Assembly (NCBI RefSeq): GCF_014699035.1
Contig: NZ_JACXAA010000006.1
Span: forward strand, 248,001-312,000
DNA length: 64,000 nucleotides
Reading direction: 5' to 3'
DNA from: Spirosoma validum
GTDB taxonomy: Bacteria > Bacteroidota > Bacteroidia > Cytophagales > Spirosomataceae
Notes under the pieces: model-generated
What the model was told of the DNA's origin: nothing
Database searches by the model: none
Seen by the model: the letters and a program-made list of their open reading frames with translations, nothing else
Made by a program: the position numbers and the translations under genes
Part shown: piece after piece, positions 26,483 to 36,018 of the stretch
How the letters are laid out: each line of letters opens with the position of its first letter
How positions within the stretch are numbered: the first letter of the stretch is position 1

Positions 26483-26966
26483 GGTATTCGGTTGGTTCGG
26501 CAGTTGGATTGATGGCATTATTAGAACGGATGCGGGCTAAAAATCCGGTTAGCTGCTCACGGGCAATGTTAGTGAGAACAGAGGTTAATATTCCACCAAT
26601 TAGCCCACTAGTAGCTGCGGAGGATTTTATTTGTTTCGCCTGCTGCTTTACGGCTTTATGATTTGACGGACGAGTAGAATCCTGGTCATCCTCATCGTCC
26701 TCTTCATAATCGTAGTCCAACTCATCTGGTTCACCATATTTCTCGGCATACCGGTATTCATCGGACTTAGGCAGAATGGCATTAACAACCAAATATACAG
26801 CTAAAGCGGCACCCGCGACAAACGCTGTTGTTTTACCAATCTCAGTTGCGTCCTCTTTGATGGATTCAACTCCATCCGTAATCGATGTTTTAAACTGCTC
26901 AGTGGCGGCCATTAACTGAGCCCGACGGGCCGTTGTATCAGCGAATGGTACTTTGGGATCTTCCAT
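26442..26966 (-). CDS. Single-pass membrane protein of unknown function, YqjD/YtxH-like layout
   Basis: The 174-residue protein has an N-terminal amphipathic helical part, a membrane segment near 49-66 (FVAGAALAVYLVVNAILP), an acidic stretch near 80-98 (DELDYDYEEDDEDDQD), a basic segment and a second weakly hydrophobic Gly-rich helix near 120-137 (GLIGGILTSVLTN). I do not recognise a named family. It lies 36 bp downstream of a YqjE-like gene, as YqjD does in Enterobacteria, which suggests a stress-related membrane pair. Its end overlaps the GGGPS start. Confidence 0.7.
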   Translation of the reverse strand: MEDPKVPFADTTARRAQLMAATEQFKTSITDGVESIKEDATEIGKTTAFVAGAALAVYLVVNAILPKSDEYRYAEKYGEPDELDYDYEEDDEDDQDSTRPSNHKAVKQQAKQIKSSAATSGLIGGILTSVLTNIAREQLTGFLARIRSNNAINPTAEPTEYHEQASTKPVDYTS

Positions 26967-27002
26967 TTTATTTGTTCTGAGTTCGTATAAAGTTAAGTAA
27001 TC

Positions 27003-27428
27003 TTATTGCGCAAGGCGACCAGCATTACTGATTGAGGAACGCGTCTGAGCCATTAATTCTTCAACAGCTTCTGACTTCTCCTCCGTTTTTTTCTCTTGGC
27101 TTTTCTTTATTGCACTATAAGCGGCTACTCTAATCTTTGACTTAAAGAAATCCTTAGCACCTATCCATAGAATACTTAATAGTAAGAAAAACCCAGCCAC
27201 AATTAAAAAACCCAGATACCGGCTTTCGAGTAGTTCATTTAAATAAGCCGCCAGCAGAATAAATAAAAATATAGTTGTCATTGTTCCTAGCAAAGCCAGC
27301 ACAATGCCATGAATTCCCACAACAACACCTTCTTCGAGTTTTCCCCGGCTTTCTAGCGTAAATAACTCAATTCGCGCTTCCAGATAACGGAATATATTCT
27401 CTCGAATTTCTTCCAGACGTTCTAACAT
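27003..27428 (-). CDS. Phage-holin-3_6 / YqjE-like membrane protein
   Basis: The protein has 141 residues from ATG 27428; a TTG at 27440 is an alternative. An amphipathic start (LERLEEIRENIFRYLEARIELF) is followed by two hydrophobic segments, near 40-64 (GIVLALLGTMTTIFLFILLAAY) and 72-92, and a basic Lys/Glu-rich C-terminus. This is the usual shape of the YqjE group, called holin-like by homology only; there is no phage context here. It is first in the run YqjE-like, YqjD-like, GGGPS, TonB-domain protein. Confidence 0.78.
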   Translation of the reverse strand: MLERLEEIRENIFRYLEARIELFTLESRGKLEEGVVVGIHGIVLALLGTMTTIFLFILLAAYLNELLESRYLGFLIVAGFFLLLSILWIGAKDFFKSKIRVAAYSAIKKSQEKKTEEKSEAVEELMAQTRSSISNAGRLAQ

Positions 27429-27502
27429 AATCGTATACAATTAGATTTTACTCTGCGTTATTTACAAATAATGATCTAATTTGTTTGAAAAACAGGCAAA
27501 AA

Positions 27503-27547
27503 ATAAAAATAGCCTGGTTAACGATACCGTAACCAAGCTATTTTTAT
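27503..27547 (-). terminator. Terminator after the DksA-like gene
   Basis: ATAAAAATAGCCTGGTTA (27503-27520) and TAACCAAGCTATTTTTAT (27530-27547) pair over 18 bp with one mismatch. On the minus strand the stem is followed by T-rich sequence, 16 nt after the DksA-like stop. Confidence 0.82.
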
Positions 27548-27563
27548 GTATACTCGTTAAAAC

Positions 27564-27950
27564 TTACTTCGACTGGCGTAATTTGGCCTCAATCGTTTGT
27601 TGCGTATGAGGTACGGCCCGCAGGCGCTCTTTAGGGATTAACTTGCCAGTATCCTTGCAGACGCCGTAGGTTCCGTTTTTAATACGTACCATTGCAGCAT
27701 CTAACTGCTGAATAAATTTCTGTAAACGAGCGGCCAATTGGCTTAAATTTTCTCGTTCGCTGGTATCGGCTCCGTCTTCAAGAAGTTTAGAATTACCTGA
27801 TGTATTGTCGGTGCCGCTGTCATTTCGTTTGCTAAGCGTTTCTTTAATATAATTTAGCTCACTACGGGTGGCATCAAGCTTCTGACTAATCAGTTCCTCA
27901 AACTCCTTTAAATCTTCTTCCGAATAACGCTTTTTCTCCTCTTGAACCAT
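27564..27950 (-). CDS. TraR/DksA-family regulator with degenerate zinc finger
   Basis: The protein has 128 residues. An N-terminal coiled coil (about 10-80) leads to the DksA C-terminal motif GTYGVCKDTGKLIPKERLRA, but of the four zinc Cys only the first remains: KDTG replaces the second, and PHTQQTIEAK lacks the last two. Bacteroidota DksA-like proteins often show this, so it need not be a defect. DksA-type proteins enter the RNA polymerase secondary channel. An ATG at 28010 lies upstream of the -7 promoter element at 27998-27991 and so cannot be in the transcript; ATG 27950 is therefore the start. Confidence 0.87.
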   Translation of the reverse strand: MVQEEKKRYSEEDLKEFEELISQKLDATRSELNYIKETLSKRNDSGTDNTSGNSKLLEDGADTSERENLSQLAARLQKFIQQLDAAMVRIKNGTYGVCKDTGKLIPKERLRAVPHTQQTIEAKLRQSK

Positions 27951-27990
27951 AGCAAGTACGTACGTTAGATGGGGACCCTTGTTTTGGCCA

Positions 27991-28021
27991 CAAAAGTAAT
28001 GCTTTGTCATTAGTATTTCAA
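27991..28021 (-). promoter_or_regulatory. Promoter of the DksA-like gene
   Basis: On the minus strand TTG (28021-28019), 20 nt, TACTTTTG (27998-27991). Transcription would start near 27984, about 34 nt before the ATG at 27950. This element decides the start codon choice. Confidence 0.75.
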
Positions 28022-28283
28022 TGAATTATTAAAGTATCAACACTTTTTTCTAAAAACTTACTCAATTGGCATTCACTGATTTTTCAAATGAATATTCGGC
28101 AATAAATAAGCACTAGAAAAAACTCTTCTGAAAGATGCCTTATCTATAGATGATTATACTGTACATTATTTTTATATTAATCTTAGAAAAAATATACCTT
28201 TCATAATATTGTTATCGATTTGCTAAGTTTGTATGACACTTCACGCCCAAATTTGTTTCTAAGAAAGAAGTTAAAATAAGATC

Positions 28284-29558
28284 ATGGCCTACATTGAACC
28301 AGCTCCAATAAAAGATAAAGAGAATCCGCTTGAATCAATGATGTCGCGTTTTGATGCCGCAGCCAAATTGGTGGGTATTTCAGACGAAATGTATGACATC
28401 TTAAAAGTACCAGCCCGACAGGTAATTGTTGGCTTACCCGTTACGATGGATAACGGTGCAATTAAAGTGTTTGAAGGATATCGTGTCCTTCACTCCAATA
28501 TCCTTGGTCCGGCAAAGGGGGGAATTCGACTTGATCCAGGCGTAAACCTTGATGAAGTTCGGGCACTAGCGGCCTGGATGACCTGGAAATGCGCAGTTGT
28601 TGATATTCCTTACGGAGGTGCTAAGGGTGGTATAGCCTGTAACCCAAGAGAAATGTCGGCAGGGGAAATTGAACGGCTCATTCGACAGTACACAGTCGCC
28701 ATGCTCGACGTAATTGGCCCCGATCGTGATATTCCTGCTCCTGACATGGGTACTGGCCCGCGCGAAATGGCCTGGATTGTGGATGAATACTCCAAGTCCA
28801 AAGGAATGACGGTTAACGGTGTTGTGACGGGTAAACCGCTAGTACTTGGTGGTTCCCTAGGACGTACTGAAGCTACAGGCCGGGGAGTTACCGTAGCCGC
28901 TCTGGCAGCTATGGATAAGTTACGCATGAACCCTTACCGGGCAACGGCTGCTGTGCAGGGTTTCGGCAATGTAGGTTCGTTTGCCGCTGAGTTACTCCAT
29001 GAACGGGGTGTTACGGTAGTGGCCGTCAGTGACATTTCTGGGGGCTATTATAATAAGAGTGGGATTGACATTACAGCAGCTGTAAGTTACCGAAACTCGA
29101 ACAAAGGAACGCTGGAAGGGTTTACTGGAGCAGAGAAGATTTCAAATGAAGAACTGCTGTCGTTAGCCGTAGATGTACTGGTTCCGGCTGCTAAAGAAGA
29201 TGTTATTACCGACGATAATGCGGCTTCGATTCAGGCTAAAATGATTGTAGAAGGCGCAAATGGTCCTACATCGGCCAGTGCTGACGAGATTATTAATAGC
29301 AAAGGTATTCTTGTTGTTCCTGATATTCTGGCCAACGCGGGGGGCGTTACAGTGTCCTACTTTGAGTGGGTACAAAATCGAATTGGCTACAAGTGGACGC
29401 TTGATCGTGTAAATCGTCGCGCTGACCGCGTCATGAAAGACGCCTTTGACCGTGTATATGAAACCTCGCAGCGATACCAGGTTCCGCTGCGACTGGCGGC
29501 CTACATTGTTGCCATTGATAAAGTATCCAGTACGTATAAATTCCGGGGCGGATACTGA
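28284..29558 (+). CDS. gdhA: Glu/Leu/Phe/Val dehydrogenase (glutamate dehydrogenase type)
   Basis: A 424-residue protein. The N-terminal substrate domain has GGIRLDPGVNLDEVRALAAW, the catalytic-Lys region VDIPYGGAKGGIACNPREMS near 107-126 and DIPAPDMGTGPREMAWI near 152-168. The Rossmann domain has AAVQGFGNVGSFAAELL near 222-238, then VEGANGPTS and LANAGGVTVSYFEW. The length and motifs fit hexameric glutamate dehydrogenase of the 420-residue class, which interconverts glutamate and 2-oxoglutarate. The 273-bp upstream region is A+T-rich and holds a -7-like TAAGTTTG at 28224-28231 without a clear TTG partner. Confidence 0.93.
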   Translation: MAYIEPAPIKDKENPLESMMSRFDAAAKLVGISDEMYDILKVPARQVIVGLPVTMDNGAIKVFEGYRVLHSNILGPAKGGIRLDPGVNLDEVRALAAWMTWKCAVVDIPYGGAKGGIACNPREMSAGEIERLIRQYTVAMLDVIGPDRDIPAPDMGTGPREMAWIVDEYSKSKGMTVNGVVTGKPLVLGGSLGRTEATGRGVTVAALAAMDKLRMNPYRATAAVQGFGNVGSFAAELLHERGVTVVAVSDISGGYYNKSGIDITAAVSYRNSNKGTLEGFTGAEKISNEELLSLAVDVLVPAAKEDVITDDNAASIQAKMIVEGANGPTSASADEIINSKGILVVPDILANAGGVTVSYFEWVQNRIGYKWTLDRVNRRADRVMKDAFDRVYETSQRYQVPLRLAAYIVAIDKVSSTYKFRGGY

Positions 29559-29564
29559 TTTGGG

Positions 29565-29657
29565 ATTTATGATTGCTGATTTGCGGTTATATAAACAGCC
29601 TGCTGTTCATTATAGCCTAACTTTGGCCTCTATAAATCTCAATCAGCCATCATAAAT
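29565..29657. repeat. 17-bp inverted repeat between gdhA and psd
   Basis: ATTTATGATTGCTGATT (29565-29581) and AATCAGCCATCATAAAT (29641-29657) are reverse complements with one mismatch, with 59 bp between them. It fills the intergenic gap and ends 13 bp before the psd ATG. It may be a terminator or an attenuator-like structure. Confidence 0.5.
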
Positions 29658-29670
29658 TACAGATTAACAC

Positions 29671-30336
29671 ATGCGTTTACACCGTGAAGGAAAAACAATA
29701 ATGATTACGACAGGACTGGTACTGTTAGCCCTAAACCTGCTCGCTTATTTTTATTTATTTTCTGATAACCCAACTGCCATTACGTTATTGGCTGTAGTTA
29801 GCCTGGTTCTGTTCGTATTGGTCGTACAATTTTTCCGAATTCCGAACCGGTTGCTGACAACGGGTGATTTACAGGTTATTGCCCCAGCCGATGGTAAAGT
29901 TGTGGTGATTGAAGAAACCACCGAAAACGAATATTTTCAGGACCGTCGTCGGCAGGTTTCTATTTTTATGTCGCCCCTGAACGTACACGTTAATCGAAAT
30001 CCTGTGTCGGGTATTGTCCGGTATTTCAAGTACTTTCCAGGGAAGTATTTAGTAGCTTGGCATCCAAAATCCAGTACAGAAAATGAGCGGACTACAGTCG
30101 TTGTTCAGATGGCCAACGGTGTAGAAGTGTTATTTCGTCAGATTGCAGGTGCTGTTGCACGACGTATCATTTGGTATGTAAAAGAAGGTCAACCCGTCAA
30201 GCAGGGCGACGAATTCGGATTTATAAAATTTGGCTCCCGCGTTGATGTGTTCCTGCCCCTGGATGCTGAGATAAACGTGCAAATTGGCGATGTTACAAAA
30301 GGAGGGGTTACAGTACTGGCCAAGCTAAAAGAGTAA
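29671..30336 (+). CDS. psd: Phosphatidylserine decarboxylase family protein
   Basis: The 221-residue protein is of the short psd type. Two membrane segments (about 11-28 and 32-52) are followed by the catalytic domain: VIAPADGKVVVIEE, QVSIFMSPLNVHVNRNPVSG and, near the C-terminus, FIKFGSRVDVFLP. The Gly-Ser in FGSR is the autocleavage site that yields the pyruvoyl group. It converts phosphatidylserine to phosphatidylethanolamine at the inner membrane. No pssA is visible nearby. The gene ends in a long hairpin. Confidence 0.92.
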   Translation: MRLHREGKTIMITTGLVLLALNLLAYFYLFSDNPTAITLLAVVSLVLFVLVVQFFRIPNRLLTTGDLQVIAPADGKVVVIEETTENEYFQDRRRQVSIFMSPLNVHVNRNPVSGIVRYFKYFPGKYLVAWHPKSSTENERTTVVVQMANGVEVLFRQIAGAVARRIIWYVKEGQPVKQGDEFGFIKFGSRVDVFLPLDAEINVQIGDVTKGGVTVLAKLKE

Positions 30337-30354
30337 AAGCTTAATAAAGTTTAT

Positions 30355-30436
30355 CAAACACAGAAATTCCGAGAATACAAAGACCTGTGGACTATACAAT
30401 CCACAGGTCTTTGTATTCTCGGAATTTCTGTGTTTG
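30355..30436. terminator. Long bidirectional terminator, 37-bp perfect arms
   Basis: Bases 30355-30391 are the exact reverse complement of 30400-30436, with an 8-nt loop; the arm begins CAAACACAGAAATTCCGAG. It sits between the convergent psd (+) and SMP-30 (-) genes. An arm this long is unusual for a simple terminator. Confidence 0.78.
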
Positions 30437-30453
30437 CTACGTTCGCTAATTAT

Positions 30454-31260
30454 TTATATCGTAATACTCAGTAATTCACCTCTTTCGGTTTCCGTTACGA
30501 CTAAGCCTAGATTGCCCGATGAATCGAACGTACAGTTAGAAGGGTTTTGACCGGGCAAGTGAATATCTCTTACGAACTGTCCTTCTCCAGAGAACACACG
30601 CACTACACCTGCTCCAAACACCGCTACGTATAGATTTCCATCAGGACCAACAGTCATACCATCAGGGCCGGGTATAGGGCCAGCATCCGGATTTTCGATA
30701 ACTGTAGTCCAAACACGTATGGTCTCCCAGCTTATTCCCTTAGTATCCCAATAACCGCTCCAGATACGTTGCTGATGCGTTTCGGCGATTAATAATGTCC
30801 GGCGATCAGGAAGTAATGCCAGCCCATTAGGATATTGTAATCCATCTGCAATTATTTCGACAGACCCAGCGGCTGAAAAAACCGCTACGTAGCCTGCCAG
30901 ACTGTCATCAGGTGACCCTGGACAAGTGACCAGCAAATTGCCATCATCATCAAAAAGAAGATCATTGGGCATGCTGAGGGGCTGACCGTTTATATCACTA
31001 AAAACAGTTTCTACCCTTTCGGTCCTGAGATTCATACGTCGAATCGAATTGTGGCCAGAATCGCAAAACCACAGGTGACCGTGGTGGCACGTTAGCCCAT
31101 TAGGACGTCCACCAGTATGAATTCGTTTTGTAGAGCCATCAGCTTTGCGGCAAAATATACTTTCTCCTTCCTGCTCTACACACCAGAGATTGCCTGCTGC
31201 GTCAAATTCCGGACCTTCCGGGAAACGTAAATCCTTTGCCAGTACACGTATATCGTCCAT
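30454..31260 (-). CDS. SMP-30/gluconolactonase/LRE family beta-propeller
   Basis: The 268-residue protein has the six-bladed propeller blocks: LRFPEGPEFDAAGNLWCVEQ at 11-30 (metal-ligand Glu), GGRPNGLTCHHGHLWFCDSG, MPNDLLFDDDGNLLVTCPG, DGLQYPNGLALLPDRRTLLI and GPDGMTVGPDGNLYVAVFG. These carry the conserved Glu, Asn and Asp metal ligands. Family members hydrolyse sugar lactones. There is no signal peptide, so it is cytoplasmic. It is divergent from the GMC oxidoreductase gene; an aldonolactone made by such an oxidoreductase would be a natural substrate, but this is only inference. Confidence 0.88.
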   Translation of the reverse strand: MDDIRVLAKDLRFPEGPEFDAAGNLWCVEQEGESIFCRKADGSTKRIHTGGRPNGLTCHHGHLWFCDSGHNSIRRMNLRTERVETVFSDINGQPLSMPNDLLFDDDGNLLVTCPGSPDDSLAGYVAVFSAAGSVEIIADGLQYPNGLALLPDRRTLLIAETHQQRIWSGYWDTKGISWETIRVWTTVIENPDAGPIPGPDGMTVGPDGNLYVAVFGAGVVRVFSGEGQFVRDIHLPGQNPSNCTFDSSGNLGLVVTETERGELLSITI

Positions 31261-31508
31261 AGTGAAAAGTCGTTGAGTTGCTATCTTTTATTCACAAAAT
31301 ACACCGCGCTATCCTGAAGGTTCACTTGAGTAAAGTAACCGAACCCCTGCAACTACACTTTATAAATCGAAGCTATTGGCTTTTGTTTAGAAATTATGAC
31401 TTACATATGAATAAGTCTTAGGAAGTCATCTACGTACTAATCAATAGAATTAGTTTAATTTTATTCTTTATCAAATAAGTGATACGAGTACACTAGATTT
31501 TCTGATAT

Positions 31509-33197
31509 ATGACCTTCGATTACATTATTGTTGGCGCCGGATCGGCTGGGTGTGTGCTGGCGAATCGACTCTCTGCTGATCCTTCTAGCTCCATTCTTTT
31601 ATTGGAAGCAGGCGGACCTGACACAAAAATGGAAATTCATATCCCTGCTGCTTATACTAAATTACATAGATCAGCGGTCGATTGGGGTTTCTGGACAGAG
31701 CCACAACGAGCACTTAACGGCCGGCGAATGTATCAACCGCGGGGGAAAACACTGGGAGGCTGTTCAGCCACGAACGCCATGGCCTATGTCCGGGGTAATG
31801 CTCTCGATTATGATGACTGGGAACAACTGGGAAATAAGGGCTGGGGTTATCAGGACGTGTTGCCTTACTTCATTCGTTCTGAACGTAATGAACAATATCA
31901 TCAGCTTGACAGTGGCTATCATGGAAACAGCGGTCCGCTAAATGTTACGTATGCTACACGGTTTCATACTCCTTTAGCTAGTGCTTTTGTGGAAGCTTGT
32001 AAAGAGACAGGCATTCCACCCAATAATGACTACAATGGTACGCAGCAGGCAGGTGTAGGACTGTTTCAGTTCACGATGAAAGATGGTCGACGGCATAGTG
32101 TGGCATCAGCCTTTTTAAAACCCGTGATAAACCGATCGAACCTTAAGGTGATTACCCACGCTCATGCAACCCAGATCCTCATTCAAAACGACCGCGCCAT
32201 TGGTGTTGAATTTATCACGGGCAAGAACGTAACACAACAGGCAACCGCTCGTAAGGAGGTTATTTTATCGGCGGGTGCTTTTCAGTCTCCTCAATTACTG
32301 ATATTATCGGGCATTGGGCCAGTCGATACGTTGCAGGCGGTTGGTATTCCGGTGAAGAAGGAGTTACCCGGCGTTGGACAGAATTTGCAGGATCACGTAT
32401 TTACCGGCATCAGCAGTTTAAGTTCGCTACGGGGTAGCTCTGCTAACTTTCATCTGAAGCCATCCAATCAACTCAAAGCGCTAACCCAATATCTCATTAA
32501 TAGGACCGGACCGCTGACACTTGGTCCAATCGAAGCGGTGGCGTTTCTGAAATCAAGCCACATTATGTCGCAACCTGATTCAACTCAGCACTCATCAGGC
32601 AGGATAGATTCCGGACGGGTTGATATGCAGTTTCATTTTATTCCTGCGCACTTCGGTAATGATGATCGGACGGACGTTTATAATCTGGCTACGTATCCAC
32701 ACACCGATGGCTATACGATTTTGCCAACGCTACTAAAACCTAAAAGCCTCGGTTATATTGGATTACGCTCCGGAAATCCCCTCGATGCACCGCTAATCCA
32801 GCCGAACTACTTTGCGGATGAAGACGATCGACGTGTGTTAATCAGTGGTTTACGGAAAGTGATAGAAGTAAGTCAGGCCGATGCTTTTCATCCTTATAGT
32901 TTGTGAATCAATATGCCTAAAGATTACAGCTCAGATGAGGCACTTTGGCAGCATATCATTGACAAGGTAGAAACGGTTTACCATCCGGTTGGTACGTGCC
33001 GAATGGGACCAGCTTCGGATGAAATGTCCGTTGTAGACGATACGTTGCGGGTACGAGGCATCGACGGTTTACGGGTCGTCGATGCCTCTATTATGCCAAC
33101 GATTGTATCAGGCAACACCAATGCTCCTGTTATCATGATCGCTGAAAAAGCAGCCGATCTTATTTTGGGAAAGCTGAATTTATTGAACCACACGTAG
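31509..33197 (+). pseudogene. GMC oxidoreductase broken by an in-frame stop
   Basis: One reading frame runs from ATG 31509 to 33197 and is interrupted only by TGA at 32904-32906. The first part (465 residues) has the FAD motif IIVGAGSAGCVLANRLS (5-21), PRGKTLGGCSATNAMAYVRG near 77-96 and the GMC signature LSAGAFQSPQLLILSGIGP near 253. The part after the stop has the catalytic [11 protein letters not shown] and [19 protein letters not shown]. The two join as one choline-dehydrogenase-like enzyme of about 562 residues. A product ending at the TGA would lack the catalytic His region, so it should be inactive. A CGA or TGG to TGA change would explain it; sequencing error or readthrough are alternatives. 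Confidence 0.85.
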
Positions 33198-35474
33198 CTT
33201 CGCGAAGCTTAGCAATAAAACCTTCTCACCTGCCTGTTCAAACTGAATGGTTGCTTTCCGTTCAGTTCCATTGACGTCGACTTGTTTCACTGTTCCGAAA
33301 CCGAACTTGGCATGTTCAACACGTTGCCCGGCTGCCAGATCAGCGGTGCTGGTGGGCGTAAAATCGGCAGAAGGCGTATGCGAGACAATTGGTTGTGGAG
33401 CCTGCGAACGGGCTGTTTTCTGAGCCAGCGATCGCACAAACGACATTGAACCACTCGATGTACTTTCACTCCGATCACGCTCGGGTCGATCGAAATCCAT
33501 TCGACTGGGCGCTGAACGTAGCTTCGACATTTTCAGGTATCGCTGGTCCATTTCCATCAGAAAACGGCTTGGCTCGCACATCTTCAGACGACCGTAGTGA
33601 TAACGCGTTTCAGCATACGACATTGACAGACGCTTTTCGGCGCGGGTAATCGCTACGTAAAACAGGCGCCGTTCCTCTTCCAGATCGTTACGACTTTCAA
33701 GCATCATCTGACTCGGAAACAAATCTTCTTCCAGCCCGACGATGTGTACGTTTTTAAATTCCAGGCCTTTAGCCGCGTGAATGGTCATCAACGTCACTCT
33801 GTCATTGTCGCCGTCGTCTTCCTTCTCATCTGCCGTTGTCAGCAGCGACACTGACTGAAGAAAAGCGCCAAGACTTTTCTCGTCATTATCCGGATTATCG
33901 ACAAATTCCTTGATGGCATTCAACAATTCCTGTACGTTCTCGTACCGGGCTAAGCCTTCAACAGTTTTGTCGTCGTATAACTCCTTCAACAAACCCGAAG
34001 CCTTAGCAATGTGCGACGCTACGTCAAAAGCATCTTTCTGATCAAGCAGAAGTTTAAAACTTTTGATCAGGTCCGCAAACCCTTCGATAGCAATGGCCGC
34101 ACGGCCCGCCACGTGTTTGCTAATTTCGGCAACAATCTCCCAGACAGAATCCTGTTTCTCGGCCGCAATGACGCTGATTTTTGCTACGGTTGTGTCGCCA
34201 ATACCGCGCTTAGGCAGATTGATAATCCGTTTAAAAGCTTCCTCGTCCTGTTGATTGACCGTGAAGCGCAAATAGGCAATCAGATCTTTGATTTCTTTCC
34301 GCTGATAGAATGAAAGGCCACCAATGATTCGATACTTGATACTAACCTTGCGTAAAGCTTCTTCAAAGGCCCGCGACTGAGCGTTGGTACGGTATAGAAT
34401 CGCAAAATCGTTGTTGGTCAGCGACTCGTTCATCTTCGTCTCAAAAATCGCGGACGCTACCAAACGCCCTTCTTCGTTGTCCGACGAAGCTTTAATGACG
34501 TCGATCAATGGACCGGCTTCATTGTCCGTAAAAACGTGTTTCTCTAATTGATGCTTGTTACGGGAGATAATCGAGTTGGCAGCCTCTACGATCGTTTTTG
34601 TGGATCGATAGTTTTGCTCCAGTTTTACAATCTTGACGTTTTCTTTGCCGTAATCGCGCTGGAAATTCAGGATGTTTTCGATGTTGGCCCCGCGGAAGGC
34701 ATAAATACTTTGCGCGTCGTCGCCAACTACGCAGATATTCTGATGAACAGCCGCCAGTTTGCGTGTGATGAGATACTGCGATACGTTGGTATCCTGAAAC
34801 TCATCGACCATTACATGCTGGAACTTATGCTGGTATTTATTCAGAATGTCCAGATGGTCGCGGAACAAGACATTCGTATTAAACAGCAGATCGTCGAAAT
34901 CCATGGCGTTCGCCTGGAAACAACGTAACGCATACTGCCTGTAAATACGACCAATATGCGGCATTCGGGCCGATTCGTCATCTGCCTGAATCACTGAGTT
35001 ATTAATGTAATCATCCGGGCCGATCAGCCGGTTTTTGGCTCCCGAAATCCTGGAGAAAACGCTGTTGACACGATATGTCTTATCGTCCAAACCCATTTCC
35101 TTAACGATACTACGTAGCAACGACTTTGAATCGTCGGTATCGTAAATCGAAAAGTTACTGGTATACCCAATGGCTTTGGCTTCGATACGTAGTATTTTGG
35201 CGAATACCGAGTGAAACGTACCCATCCAGATATTCCGCGCTTCAGTACCCACCACTTTTTCGATACGATGGCGCATCTCGCCAGCGGCTTTGTTTGTGAA
35301 TGTCAGCGATAGAATTCGGAAGGGATCAACACCGTTTTCAATCAGATGGGCAATCCGGTAAGTCAGTACGCGAGTCTTGCCCGAACCGGCACCCGCTATA
35401 ATCATCAGCGGGCCGTCGCCATGCATAACGGCCTCCCGCTGGGGTTCATTTAATCCAGAAATGTAATCAACCAT
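33180..35474 (-). CDS. pcrA: UvrD/PcrA-family DNA helicase
   Basis: The 764-residue protein has all superfamily 1A helicase motifs: [20 protein letters not shown] (Q motif) with GAGSGKT (about 28-34), [51 protein letters not shown] and [18 protein letters not shown]. The C-terminal Tudor-like tail ([15 protein letters not shown]) is the RNA-polymerase-contacting element of PcrA/UvrD. It acts in nucleotide excision repair and in clearing replication-transcription conflicts. Its 3' end overlaps the end of the convergent GMC gene by 18 bp. Confidence 0.93.
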   Translation of the reverse strand: MVDYISGLNEPQREAVMHGDGPLMIIAGAGSGKTRVLTYRIAHLIENGVDPFRILSLTFTNKAAGEMRHRIEKVVGTEARNIWMGTFHSVFAKILRIEAKAIGYTSNFSIYDTDDSKSLLRSIVKEMGLDDKTYRVNSVFSRISGAKNRLIGPDDYINNSVIQADDESARMPHIGRIYRQYALRCFQANAMDFDDLLFNTNVLFRDHLDILNKYQHKFQHVMVDEFQDTNVSQYLITRKLAAVHQNICVVGDDAQSIYAFRGANIENILNFQRDYGKENVKIVKLEQNYRSTKTIVEAANSIISRNKHQLEKHVFTDNEAGPLIDVIKASSDNEEGRLVASAIFETKMNESLTNNDFAILYRTNAQSRAFEEALRKVSIKYRIIGGLSFYQRKEIKDLIAYLRFTVNQQDEEAFKRIINLPKRGIGDTTVAKISVIAAEKQDSVWEIVAEISKHVAGRAAIAIEGFADLIKSFKLLLDQKDAFDVASHIAKASGLLKELYDDKTVEGLARYENVQELLNAIKEFVDNPDNDEKSLGAFLQSVSLLTTADEKEDDGDNDRVTLMTIHAAKGLEFKNVHIVGLEEDLFPSQMMLESRNDLEEERRLFYVAITRAEKRLSMSYAETRYHYGRLKMCEPSRFLMEMDQRYLKMSKLRSAPSRMDFDRPERDRSESTSSGSMSFVRSLAQKTARSQAPQPIVSHTPSADFTPTSTADLAAGQRVEHAKFGFGTVKQVDVNGTERKATIQFEQAGEKVLLLSFAKLRVVQ

Positions 35475-35577
35475 TCAGCTCGTCTCTATCCTTCTATAAC
35501 AAGTAAAGCTACGAAATAATTTGGTCAGGTAGAGAACAAACTAAAGTAAACCAGCGGCCTTAATCAGGAGAGAACAC

Positions 35578-36018
35578 CTACAGAAAAACACCCAGATCAA
35601 TACCCATAAGCTCCGAAATCGACGAATTTGTAGCAGCGCCACCGTCGCCTTTCCGGTAACGAAACCACTCATGGGTTTTATAATTATAGACAAACCCTTC
35701 CAGAATTCCGTAGTCATCTTCGTCAATCAGTCGGATTACCTTACGGAGATCGCTATTAACACTACGGTTGTTGCTAACTTCAATGATAATCCGGGTCTGT
35801 TCGGCAGCTTCCTCAAAGAGTATTACATCGGGAACGGGGTAGCCAGGCCCTTCTGCCAAGGGTGTTTCAGGGAGGGGAATGAAGGGTAGGGTCTGTTTAT
35901 GATAATATAAAATACCTAGTTCAACCGTTAGTTTGCTAATGACACGCTGATGATCAAAAGGCGAATTGGTGCCATCATCCTGCATAATGAACGGTGAGGA
36001 ATATCTTACTTCATACAT
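35578..36018 (-). CDS. Uma2-family (DUF820) endonuclease-fold protein
   Basis: A 146-residue protein from ATG 36018; a TTG at 36030 would add four residues. The PD-(D/E)XK-like core is visible as YPVPDVILFEEAAEQ near 60-74, IIIEVSNNRSVNSDLRKV near 77-94 and GILEGFVYNY near 104-113. Uma2 proteins are widespread in Cyanobacteria and Cytophagales and their role is unproven. It is shorter than the usual roughly 190 residues. It lies alone between pcrA and the sigma factor module. Confidence 0.75.
   Translation of the reverse strand: MYEVRYSSPFIMQDDGTNSPFDHQRVISKLTVELGILYYHKQTLPFIPLPETPLAEGPGYPVPDVILFEEAAEQTRIIIEVSNNRSVNSDLRKVIRLIDEDDYGILEGFVYNYKTHEWFRYRKGDGGAATNSSISELMGIDLGVFL

Noticed and set aside
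27003..27428. A phage holin, suggesting prophage
   Set aside because: The protein is YqjE-like, and no phage structural, integrase or lysis genes lie nearby.
31528..31941. A 137-residue frame in the +1 register of the GMC gene
   Set aside because: It overlaps the FAD domain frame completely and has no recognisable features.
32904..32906. Selenocysteine insertion at the TGA in the GMC gene
   Set aside because: GMC enzymes are not selenoproteins, and no clear SECIS-like hairpin directly follows the codon.
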